From NCBI GenBank assembly GCA_009760855.2, contig WPIO01000061.1:558001-622000 (forward strand): a stretch of 64,000 bases of DNA. Direction: 5' to 3'. This DNA is from Cristatella mucedo. Lineage: Eukaryota > Bryozoa > Phylactolaemata > Cristatellidae. Position numbers and translations under genes: made by a program. Positions 1 through 10,086 of the stretch are shown here, piece by piece. Positions within the stretch are counted from its first letter, which is position 1, and the number at the start of each line of letters is the position of its first letter. The notes below the pieces were generated by a model. The model saw nothing but the letters and a program-made list of their open reading frames with translations. It had not been told where the DNA came from and did not search any database.

Positions 1-157
1 TGTTAATGACATGCCCCGAATCATGCACAGGTGAGCATGCACAGGTGAGCACGCACAGGTGAGCACGCACAGGTGAGCACGCAAAGCATGCAAGAACAAA
101 AAAGACAACAGCATGACTTGGAGAAAGCCGTGCAGAACTAATTCATTTGTTGCTGAT
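1..157 (-). mobile_element. LINE B (L2-like) fragment, left part
   Basis: Antisense 3'-region sequence similar to the LINE B copies at 11058 and 54635 (gaatcatgcacaggtgagca, gcatgcaagaacaaaaaaga). It contains four tandem copies of a 14-bp unit at 26-81. LINE A interrupts it at about 164; the right part resumes at 637. Confidence 0.6.
26..81 (+). repeat. 14-bp tandem repeat, four copies
   Basis: Four consecutive copies of CACAGGTGAGCACG, the first with one change. Other LINE B copies have this motif once, so the array is a local expansion inside the element. Confidence 0.9.
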
Positions 158-163
158 AATGAT

Positions 164-629
164 AATAATAATAATAGTAGTGCACTTGATAAAGCGCCCT
201 CAGAGAGCTCAATCTCTTTCTAGGCACTTTACATTTGCTGCAAAGGGAAACGCAATTGAATGGTGACTAATATCATGCTTGATAAACAACATGAATAACG
301 TGGTTAGGGGTTACAAGCACAGGGTCAGCATGCAAATGTGGTTAGTGGCAGCATGCACAGTGTCAGCACGTATAGCACATAAAGGACGAATCAAAGGGAC
401 CCACTAAATGTTGTCCTAAATAGGTTTGTCTTCAAGTTCTTTTTAAATGCGGTCAACTCAAGGGGTGTTGTGACGCAAGTCGGGAGTGAGTTCTAGGCTT
501 TGGGAGCATACGAACTAAATGCACGGTCTCCAAAGGATGTAAGGTTTATACGAGGTATTTGTAGACTGTTGGATTCCGAAAAGCGGGTGGTACGATGCTT
601 GGCCTGATGGGGGAGTAGATCTGAGAGTT
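164..629 (-). mobile_element. LINE A (L2/CR1 type) 3' fragment nested in LINE B
   Basis: The antisense (AAT)n tail at the left is followed by the conserved 3' hairpin, the 3' UTR and codons for the RT C-terminal end ([29 protein letters not shown]). It is 5'-truncated. TAATGAT occurs at both edges (157-163 and 630-636), a plausible target duplication. Confidence 0.85.
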
Positions 630-636
630 TAATGAT

Positions 637-815
637 GCACAGTAAATGCAGGTGATGACCCGATGCCGGAAGCAAGTTTCAGACCTACATTGCTGCTTTT
701 GCAGAACTAAGACAGGGATACGGAATGGAGACCGGACAGTAAGAACTAACTAGTGGCTGGCTTGCTATTATGAGGAAGAGGTTCGAGGGACCATTCTTTT
801 GCCAAGTGGGCTGAG
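637..815 (-). mobile_element. LINE B fragment, right part
   Basis: Continues the LINE B sequence broken at 157: aatgatgcac, then agcaagtttcagacc and a gaggaagaggttcgaggga block that parallel the copy at 11390-11560. Confidence 0.5.
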
Positions 816-1044
816 GCTGGGTGCTGAGCTGCAGGTCTCTCTCCTAACTAGATCGGCCTGCTATCAACGCTTGTGTGTTCTAGTAATTCAGGGTCCCTCT
901 GGACTTTATCTGGATACTCAGATTCTCTGGAACCAATCGACCAAAGGTCGGAATGTCTGCAAACACCGAGCAGGGCTTCAGGCAAGCTGTGGCCAATCAC
1001 GAGAGTCATTCACAAAACTGTTCTGTTGCATCTTGGGCACTGGC

Positions 1045-1605
1045 TGACGGAATAGGATTCAGATGTAAGGTCTGCACTTGTCTCGACACATTCCGGTGTG
1101 ATAGAGAGCTCCAGTTGCTTATAATAGCTTTGAACGGTGCTTACTGTTGCATCGTCAGTCGGTAGTGAGCTCCAGACTTGAGTTGCGTGAGAACTGAAGT
1201 CGTGGTCTCTGTATGATTGAGATTCATTTTGAGGCACAACTCAACTACAGCCATAAAAGTAGTGGATGGTGGTACAAGGAAGGTCCGCTGAGTAAGTGAT
1301 TCAGATTAGTAATCATGAGCAGGATGAGGAGGCAGAAGCAAGGGTGAAGTCGATACGCTGCTTCGTGTGGATCCTGATAGATGAACGACGAGTCCTGAGC
1401 TTGAGGGACACTTGAAAAACGTTCGTGCCAATAAGATCTGTAGCATTGTCTATCAGCCTTAGCAGCAACTTTGTTGATAAGAAATGTAGCCGTGCCAGAA
1501 CGCAGTTTGGTAATGTGAAGCAGCACTGATGCTGTACTCAGCAGGCCTCTACTTACTGCTTGATTCAAAGGCTGCAGAAGTACTGATTCACGAGAACCCA
1601 TTAGC
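1045..1605 (-). mobile_element. Old L2-like LINE fragment
   Basis: Degraded antisense remains of the RT C-terminal region (FSSHATQVWSSLP like the LINE A/C motif [13 protein letters not shown]). It is too decayed for lineage assignment. Sequence 816-1044 has nothing I recognise. Confidence 0.5.
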
Positions 1606-1897
1606 AACTTGTTAGTTATGGGCACAAAAATTGGAAAGTCTAACCTAAATATCTCAAAGTCTACCTAATATCTCTAGTCTAAATATCTGCAGGAGCATCT
1701 GCACTAAATCTGGGTGTCCTTTTAAATAGTTGCCTTTCACTAAGTGACCACATCAGCTCCACTGTCATGTTTGCCTACTTTCAGCTGTGCACCTTAGCGA
1801 AACTTTAGGTCTGCTTAGAGAGAAATACCACGGCCTAGATGGTCCAAGCCCTATCTGGACTTCTGTAATTCGCTAGTTGTATGTCTTCCTGCTATTG
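1606..1897 (+). mobile_element. L2-like LINE fragment, 5' piece of an interrupted copy
   Basis: Sense sequence matching LINE A from the 'LLVMGKP' codons through 'DFCNSLLVCLPA' (ttagttatgggca ... tggacttctgtaattcgcta). It stops at the SPIN copy, and matching sequence that would follow in the element resumes near 2390. Confidence 0.6.
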
Positions 1898-2083
1898 CAG
1901 CAGTTCTCAACCTGTGGGTCGCGACCCCTTTGGCGGTCGAACGACCCTTTCACAGGGGTCGCCTATGACCATCGGAAAACACGCATTCCACATTTCGCAC
2001 ACAATAATTTTATGGTTGGGGGTCGCCACACCACGAGGAACTGTATTAAAGTGTCGCAGCATTAGGAAGGTTGAGAACCTCTG
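1898..2083 (-). mobile_element. SPIN-type hAT MITE, copy 1 (186 bp)
   Basis: The ends are inverted repeats: CAGCAGTTCTCAACCTGTGG at the left and the complement of CAGAGGTTCTCAACC at the right. The interior has the GGTCGCGACCC and TCGTTCGACC blocks characteristic of SPIN / mouse URR1 elements. Flanking octamers TGCTATTG (1890-1897) and AACTAATG (2084-2091) agree at five of eight positions, a decayed hAT 8-bp target duplication. It carries no transposase, so it is non-autonomous. It lies in an older L2-like fragment upstream of the ABTB1 exons. Confidence 0.88.
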
Positions 2084-2104
2084 AACTAATGTAACAATAA
2101 TGAT

Positions 2105-2385
2105 TAGAATAATAATCATGATCATAATAGTAATAATGATAGGTCGCCTGTAGGGTACCCAAAGAGAGATGTATCTCTATCCAGGCACTCACTACAATTC
2201 AATACAAGAAAACCAATAACCAAGGGTTAGTGACCTGCCTGGTAGCATGCAATCATGCAATCATGCAAATCTTTCAAAAGCAAACATGAAGACACTCAGG
2301 GCCACCAGTCAGTTGGACGTCATGCCACTAGCAGCTGTGAATCATGCACAGGTAAGCATACGAACTACAGTATACACAGGTATTA
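2105..2385 (-). mobile_element. LINE B 3' fragment
   Basis: Antisense 3' end: an (AAT)-rich tail, then ggtcgcctgtagggtaccc, atctctatccaggcact and aaccaagggttagtgac, as in the copies at 11058 and 54635. Confidence 0.6.
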
Positions 2386-2389
2386 AAGC

Positions 2390-2590
2390 AAAGCTCACGA
2401 GGTGCTTACAGTTGGTGCAAAGCTCTGCAACTAGGCTTGCTTGTCGTGACCATCACAACTGGCTTGTTACACCACTTCTCACTGACCTGTACTGGCTTCC
2501 CATCAGGCCATCAACCTCAAGGGTCTGTCACTTACTTTTAGATCCTTTCATTTGGTATCTCCGGCTTGCCTATCCGAAATACTTCCTCCG
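2390..2590 (+). mobile_element. L2-like LINE fragment, 3' piece
   Basis: Sense remains of the coding stretch '[14 protein letters not shown]...PLLADLHWLPV' (cagttggtgcaaagctctgc ... gacctgtactggcttccc). This is the expected continuation of 1606-1897, implying that SPIN and LINE B landed inside one L2 copy. Confidence 0.6.
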
Positions 2591-2594
2591 TGCT

Positions 2595-2966
2595 CGTTTG
2601 GCCCAACGGTTAAGGTGCTCGCCCCGATCATCGATATGTGCTGACACTGTGCATGCTGCCACTAACCACATTTGCATGCTGACCCTGTGCATGTCACCCT
2701 TAACCATGTTATTCATTTTTTTTGTTTATCAAGCATGATATTACTCACCATTCAATTGCATTTCCCTTTGCAGCAAATGTAAAGTGCCTAGAGAGAGATT
2801 GAGTTCTCTGAGGGTGCTTTATCAAGTGCATTATTATTGTCATTATTATTATTATTATTATTATTATCAAGGTCTGGCCGCAGTCGTGGGCTCGAGCCCC
2901 GGGGCATATGTAAAGCCTGAAAGGAGAAAAGTTTTCTTAGGGTGCTATACAAGGAAATTATATCTA
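2595..2966 (+). mobile_element. SINE1 (tRNA-derived) interrupted by a LINE A fragment
   Basis: Left part 2595-2630 carries the pol III box A (TGGCCCAACGG). The right part 2868-2966 resumes at aaggtctggccg with the box B-like gggctcgagcccc and the L2-like tail ending in tatat. A LINE A 3' fragment at 2631-2867 lies between, so the SINE is the older element. Confidence 0.75.
2631..2867 (+). mobile_element. LINE A 3' fragment nested in SINE1
   Basis: Sense 3' UTR (gtgctgacactgtgcatgct ... caaatgtaaagtgcctagag), hairpin and (ATT)n tail, about 237 bp. A short ATCA at both edges may be the target duplication. Confidence 0.8.
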
Positions 2967-3293
2967 TTTCTCAATCAGGCTTGTTATCCTACCACCTGCT
3001 CGTTTGACTCAAGTCATATAGCTGTATCTCTCAGTAGCATCAATTCCTTTGGGTTTGTACTCTCCCAAAGCCTAGAACTCACTCAACTCACTCGCTAGCA
3101 TCTCGACATATTCTGACTCGCCGGCATAAGCCCACCTGGCCCTCACAACATTTCCGCCATGCATGTGAGTCGTCCTATTGCTATCCTAGCGTTTGCAGCT
3201 TTTGGCTGCCTCACATGAAAGCCGTGTCCATGTTGTCTGTGATCGTGGTTGCCCATCAAATCTCGTGTCTGATCTCTCTGCACGCTTTTGAAG

Positions 3294-3410
3294 GTTCGCT
3301 CGAGATCCCGGTGGACGACGTTCCTGCCCTAGAACGGCTTGCCAAGCAGTGCCGCCTGCACGATCTGATCGCTGCTCTAGATGCCAAGAGACAAGAGCTC
3401 CTCTCGTTCG
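3294..3410 (+). CDS. ABTB1: ABTB1 exon: end of BTB-1 and start of linker
   Basis: The exon starts after an AG acceptor preceded by a short pyrimidine stretch (ctctctgcacgcttttgaag) and ends at the donor ttcg|gtaggt. It is 117 bp and enters and leaves in phase 1. The peptide contains [22 protein letters not shown] and [11 protein letters not shown]. It matches the ABTB1 stretch after the first BTB fold, where the human protein has YTGRLDIG and then ERLAKQCQLWDLL. The first complete codon pairs with one base from an upstream exon, consistent with the conserved Gly of YTG. The exon carrying the core of BTB-1 was not found in 1-3293. Confidence 0.9.
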
Positions 3411-6400
3411 GTAGGTTGTATACCGTCGATAGTCGATAATCGATAATTGATATCGACAACGATACTTCGGCCGATGCGCTAACACTGCCGTAGCCAATGC
3501 CGATGCCGCGCCGCCGCCGGGGCCCGCCAGCTCGCTGCCTCTGCTAGAACTGTGGATGGTGCTGCGACCATTGGATGCGTGCTTGTGCATATATCGATCC
3601 AGCCTGGACTTGCTGCCGGTGGCTGCTGCTAGGAGTCGGGCATATCTGGCGACGGTTACCGGCTGCTACCCATGCCCCACGGAAGCAGAGATCGTGTGTC
3701 ATGTGCTGAGCCGCTGCCTGCCGATGCTGCATGCAATAAAGGCCCGACGTAACCTGGTTCTGGGCCACCAAATCGTAGCTTTTCCACCCACCGCACTCAC
3801 CTCCATGTTGGCAGGCCGCACCCTCCCACTTTCCAGTTGTCCGGCTCTCAAGCCGGACCTGGTGAAAGACAGCTGCGCCGACGGTGCCGCTTGACGGCAC
3901 AATTATACTCTAATAGTGGCAGCCTGGAACAAGACCGATAAACACGCACCAGGCAAAACTTGAACAAGACCGATAAATAGTGTGTTCCCGGTTAACTGCA
4001 CAAGCTAGTTATGGAATACTAGTAGAATGTGTTTCCTGTCAAATGATATACAATAGACCTCGTAGGCTTCATCCTCTGTGGTATCGATGACGTTTTAATG
4101 AAGTGAAGTCGGAAATCGGCAGCACCGGGACATTAGAGTCAGTTATATACCCACACCAAACTAGGGTTGCCTGTCCTGGTTAACATAACCATGCTGCTAA
4201 AGCGAAGCTCGCAGGAATGTCCTCATGCAATTGCAAGTCTTCTGCTTACATGATACCTTCGCGATTTATCCTGTTCTATCTACATACCTGGCTGAAACGC
4301 AGTGTGTGAAGATTTTTTGGGCCGACACTCTATATATAATTCATTTGTATAGCGCCCGCTAAGAGAACTTAATCTCTATTCAGGCGCTTCACATATGCTG
4401 CAGGGCCCGAGCTCACGACCTCGGTCGCTATAAATACCTTCACCTTGGTCGGAGCGAGCACCTTAACCACTTGACGCCAAACCAGAACGGCGGCATTAAA
4501 ATCACTGTTTGCTGTGCTAGCGGTGGTGCCCAGGTGAGATGAGAGGCTCTCGAAAAGAACTTGACGATCAATAGTACCAAACGGTGCCAAGCAGAGAAGC
4601 TCTAAGTAAGTCAGCATTTCCGAGTGGGTATCATGTAAAGCCTCACCCTTCGGGAGGCGGCTGCACCTTGCTTATACAAGAAGCTTGTATCGGGAGTGAA
4701 TTGACGACTGGACAAAACCGGCTACCTGTCAGTGGCAGGCAGGCTGGCGGGGGGGGGGGGGGGGGGAGCTGCTTGATTGCATTGCGTGAATTTTTCCCTG
4801 CACGTGCGTTGCGCTGCTGCCAATAGCGGAGCAAAACAGCTGGACGCGTTGCTGGTCGAGTCCGGCTACAAGCCCACCGCCAGCGTGGTAGGTAAAGGTG
4901 TGTGCGAATGTTTGCATCCTAGCCGTGCGAAATCTGTTCCACACAGGCAATTGCATGCGCACACTCGAAGTGGATTGTCTTCTGGCGAACTTGTCAGCGG
5001 CAGCTGCACCCCTACGCTCAGCTGCTTCGGAACCGTGCTTTTTGCCCTGCACTTTTCAGTCGAGTGTGCAGCCGCTTGACTGTGTAGCGGCTGCGCGCTT
5101 CGGCAGCGCACAGGCCTCCCGCTCGCTTGCCTGCTCGATCGAAGGCTTGCAATGCAGCTCACTTTATCACGTTGGCTGCACGCCAAGCAGCGCTATCCTC
5201 CATTGTGTGCTTGCAGAGTCAACAAAGCCCGGAGTAAGCGTGGCGGTTATCTGCATCGAGCCACTGACAGAATTCGGCGCAGTCAACATTAGCTTCGGCA
5301 AGCTGGCAGACCAGGCAGCGCCGACCGAGGCGAGCTTGGTGAGTGAGCCGGCGAGCAACGCCACCCTGCTTGAGGCGGCCTGTGAGGAACTTTGAGCACT
5401 TGTGCTCATGTCCTGCTGTGCACAGACGCCAACCGGGAGGGGGAGGTGCCCGAGAGGCTCTCAGATTTAACCGCAATCCAGTTCGAGGTTTGTTTTGCAA
5501 AATTTCAGTTTAAGCTCGCCAGGTACAGCTAGCAGCCATCCTGAATGGTAGGCATTTGCTGCCCCTTCGATGGCTACAGCCTGCGGCTGCGACGAGAGTG
5601 CCTCACAGGCCGGAAGCTGTTGGCAACCGCCCCCCCCCCGTGCGGTTGGATCGTCAGCTCAATCCCACGTGACGTCCGGATACCAAACGAGGTGCTTCGT
5701 TGGGGGCAGTTACACCGCAGCTCGAGGGGAGCCACATCGGTTCGGTAGTCGGCGGTGGACGAATGCTGCTTCCGGTCGTCGTATTTCACGCAGTTCATCG
5801 TCTCGGTGTGGACCGTTACCTAGCATATAGTAAAGTACCTAGAAAGGGACCAAGTTCTCTGAGGATGCCATGCAAATGCATTATTATTATTACTGCTGTC
5901 GCTATTATTATTATTTGTCAGGTCGGTCGATTCAAACATGCCTCATTCGTAGAAGAGCAGAAGAGGATCATTGGCAGCTGTCACCCTCAACGCCGCCCTC
6001 TACCCCTTTCACTTTCAGTGATCAGTAAATGGTGCTTGATTTGTGTGGCGCTTTAAAAGCTGTCCGAACTCAATCGATGCCATCCAGACAAGCTTCCTTC
6101 ATCCATACTTGAGACCAGTCAAGGCTGGTGGAGAAGTAGATATTGGTGCCAGCACCCTAATTTCGAGACGTCTGTACTCTTTTCAAAGGAGTCCTTTAGA
6201 TTTCTTGTAATGAGCCCCTCCAACAGTAAGCTGTCAATAGTTATGGCTGCAATCGATCACCCCAAGTACCGGGTCTTTCTTTATTTCGAAATTTTTAGAT
6301 TTCATTTCATTCTATACTCCGGAAATCGGCTCTACCTCGTATTGGGTATCTCAGCATTTTATCCGATGACCCAAATGACCTCTTATATGCCAAATTACTT

Positions 6401-9400
6401 AATTTGGCCGGTTCATTTTACCTGGCTCATATGGCTCATACCATGGCTCATATGCATGGTCCCAATCACGCCAAAGGTCACACACTCAAATATTCTCCCA
6501 TAATTGCCTGCTATCACCTCTTATTATTACCAAAATTGGCACCTGTAACTGCATGCGGACCTTATTCAGTCTGAAGATTGTGTCACTCTTGGGTGTACAA
6601 TGTCTTATGTGCATCAAAAGACCTAAAGATCCTTCACATGGATCCTGCCCGAAAAATATCTCCATACCTCTTCCGTTCGATCCTCTGTCCGACCTGCCCT
6701 CACTGGTGAAATGCTATAACATTCCCTTTGCAGCAAATGTAAAGCGCCTAGAAAGAGATTGAGTTCTCTGAGGGCGCTGTATCAAGTGCATTATTATTAT
6801 TATCATTATTATTATGGCACTAACCAATGTTCTGCATGAGATTGCGCCTGTGACGAACCACATTGTACGTCCTTTTCCAGATAGGTTATTGTTTTTACTG
6901 CAGGCATTAAAATAGCTAAGATTACTGAGCACATACATGAGAAAGCATACAACAGATTAGGACGGACTGCTCATTGACTTGCACGAGAGGACTCTTGTAA
7001 GTCCTACCTAGCCAGTCTAGCTAAGGCCAAGTTTTGCTTTTATAAAAACATACTGGAATCACAGGTTAGCAAATCAAAAATACCAACAATCAACCATGTT
7101 ATTAACTGCTCCCAGGTCTACAGATGACCTAGCGTTACTTGTAGCGATCTAGCAGATCGTTTTTCTAGGTTCTTTGTCAGCAAGATATATATGATCAGAG
7201 TCCACCCCCAAGGTAGCATCCTTACGGGACTCCCTCTCTATTCCTTGCTCTATACCTGAATGTCCATACGAAAGCCTGCCGCCAGGGATCTCAGCTCGAA
7301 GTTCAGCTGCCAGTCTAAGAACGCTGTTAGTCTGGCCGGTCTTAGCTTTGAGTCAATTTCCAACTCTTTCTGGGCCCCTTTGTTCTAAGCAATCAAGCGG
7401 TCTGTGCTTCGAGCGAATTTCCTTTGTGCTGCTGCTGCTCAGCTCTGCAGCCCCTCGCGAGTTGAGCAGCTCGAGGCGCAGCAGCAGCAGCGTTTCTGCT
7501 GCTGCTGCGCTTGCGATCGGCGCCGACAAATCTGAAATGTCTGCCCGCTGACTTACGCATAAACAGAATGATAAAAACTGAAAGAAGTTGCCTAGTGACG
7601 ATTCTATCGTTCTTCATGCCACCTTCCGTCATGTTAATGTCTGACTTTATGCAGGTGACATGCACAGGTGTACCTGTGCTATGATCCCAACCCCTTCCAA
7701 TGTCCAACTCTCATTACCCCCCCCCTGTGCCGAAAATGTTGCTGATATTTGCACTTGGGGATAGTGGTAAGCTTTCTAAAATCTTAAACGGTTGAAAGAT
7801 CTTAAAACCGACTACGTAGTCTGGGAAAATCTAGTATTACTCAGAAATTGGAAAGTCTGACACTCAATATGGGCTCGTTTGGCTTATCTGTAGTAGCATC
7901 TGCAGACAATGTGAATGACCTGTTCCAAAGTGACCTCTAACTAGATGGCCACATCAGCTGAATAGTCAAGTCTGCCTACTTTCTTTCTGGCCTGCTTAGA
8001 TAAGGGTACTGCAGCCAAGCTGGTCCCGACATCCCGACTAGACTAGTTTAGCTTACTACTAGCAGGTCTTCATGCCTGCGTTGTAAGACCCTTGCCGTTG
8101 GTGTAAAACCCTGCTGCTAGGCTTGCGCCTGTCGTCAACATTGCGACTGCCAGATTGCACCGTGTTACTAGCCAGAGGCTTTGCTAACCAGTGGCCCCGA
8201 GTGTCTTACCGATTGCTTTGCATACTTGTCTTAAGCATGACACTGTGCATGTCACTAACCCCTGGTTATCATTCTCCTGCAGGTGACCTGTTAAGTGCCA
8301 GAGTAGAGGTTGAGCTCTCGTGGGACACTTTACGAACAGCCGATTATTATCATTTTATTACCTTCGCCTGCACCTGCTCCTCATCAAGCAGCAAATATCG
8401 ACTTCAAGGTTCTGTCGCTCACTTTTAGGTCCCTACATTCTCTGCCTGCGGACTACGCATCCGAAATATTTTCGTTTGCTATAGCGACTCGAACCGTTTG
8501 CATGTCCCTCTAACAAATCTCACATTCCTTGAAGACCGTGCCGTCAGTTCATGTTGTCTCAATGCCTAGAACTAACTTCTGATTTTGACGTCGCGACATC
8601 CTCTGACTCGACATTTAAAAAGTAGCCAAACTCGCATTTTCGTCGCTGCATTCGTTCAGCATTTTCTTCTGTGTACCCTTGTCTGCTGTTATTGTGAATG
8701 TTATCTTTAACCGTTTAACATTACTCTTTTCACGAAGATATAAAGTGCTTAGCAAGAGATTTAGTGTTCTTTTGGCACTGTGAAGATTTCCGATTTTTAT
8801 TAGTAGTAATATTATTATCGTGTTCTTGGCAAGGTGAGCATTTTCCCTCACAGTGTTCTCAAGATCTTAGAGTGCCATATTTCGAGACTCGCTTAGCCGA
8901 CTGGTGAGTTTGGCTCACATGCTGCCTACACTTAATGTTAATTAACTTTGATGTACTTCAGATATCGTATGAAGAGTTGCCGTTTGCTCCAGAGAGAGAG
9001 CTCACTTATACGGATGTCTGCTTCCAGGTGACTGGCAAACGTTTTATGTGCCACAAGGTATGCTGCCCGGGCTGATTCTGGTGGGTTCTCGGTGGGCTGT
9101 GCAGATCGTTTTCTGTATCTGCTTAGCACCGTTCTGACGTCCAAATGCGCTATCATACCACGAACGTGTGTGAGCGATTACAGGTAGCGAGATTCGGTTG
9201 GCATTGCATGCCACTAACAAACACGATTCAAATAATCGGGCATGTCACCACGGAGCAGAGGCCAAACGTAGCAATGCTAACGGCCGCAGTGTCAAAGGCA
9301 GAGGGAAAGCTACTCTTTCATCACAGATAAACTGCCAAGTTTTGCGGTTCGAAACTCAGTCTGTCAAGCCGGTCCGATATCGGGAGCTGTGCAACTGGGC

Positions 9401-10041
9401 AGCACGGAATGTCACTGTTAGGGTAGCCCTAGCACTGCCAAGATTCCTCAGTCATCTTTGGAAGTATGGGGAAACGTCAAAGTAGCTACCGCTTCTCAAA
9501 TTACCAGGAGTGGAAAAGAGATGCTGCTGAGTGCCACTTGGCCACCATATTCAGACGCCAGAGTCTGAGACCCCTCCCGGTGTCTGGTCAGGCAGATGGT
9601 GCTTAGGCGAATGTGCCCGCGCACGAGCCGACTCAAATTCCTAAGTGCCAACGTGAAATGGCTGTGAACGATGACTCTCTACTGCTGCAATTCACTGCCG
9701 AGCCGCGTGCGCCACCGCAGCAGGCGACCGACGGAAAACAACGCCCGGCTATTTCCTTTGGATTTCGGCAGAGCTTCAAGCGATGTAGGTTGCCTCATTC
9801 ACCCCGATTTCTGGTGATGGTTAGGGTTGGACCGACGTACTTTCAGTCACTGACATCAAATGCTGGTCTTGTGGCCTGCTGACATTCTCCCGAGCACCGG
9901 CAGGTCCTCTGAGCTTGCTGCTTTGCTCTTTACCAATGAGCTTTGTTGGGGCTGTGGGTCGCATGCTCATCGTGTCGTCAATTGAAATCGACTAGCGAGC
10001 AGTCGTGCTGCCCTTGGAATTCAAATCGAGAACGTCAGCAT

Positions 10042-10086
<45 letters not shown>

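Larger units (their letters stand above)
3411..5216 (+). other. ABTB1 intron (1.8 kb)
   Basis: The first 900 bases contain no repeat or gene I recognise. There is an open stretch at about 3540-3894 in GC-rich sequence without a recognisable domain. Later bases hold a SINE1, a LINE A fragment and a run of 18 G at 4749-4766. A 48-nt AG/GT-flanked stretch at 4844-4891 looks exon-like but breaks the ABTB1 protein. Confidence 0.6.
5488..8961 (+). other. ABTB1 intron (3.5 kb) with L2 remains
   Basis: 5488-5820 and 6060-6700 hold nothing I recognise. Between and after are LINE 3' ends at 5825-5925 and 6715-6816, decayed LINE at 6930-7290 and 7790-8822, and a CAG/CTG palindrome at 7476-7510. Confidence 0.6.

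Noticed and set aside
3556-3894. 112-codon open frame in an ABTB1 intron
   Set aside because: GC-rich, open on the other strand too, no domain and not needed for a continuous ABTB1.
4844-4891. 48-nt AG/GT-flanked stretch between ABTB1 exons
   Set aside because: It keeps the frame but would insert unrelated residues into a linker whose sequence already joins perfectly between 3410 and 5217.
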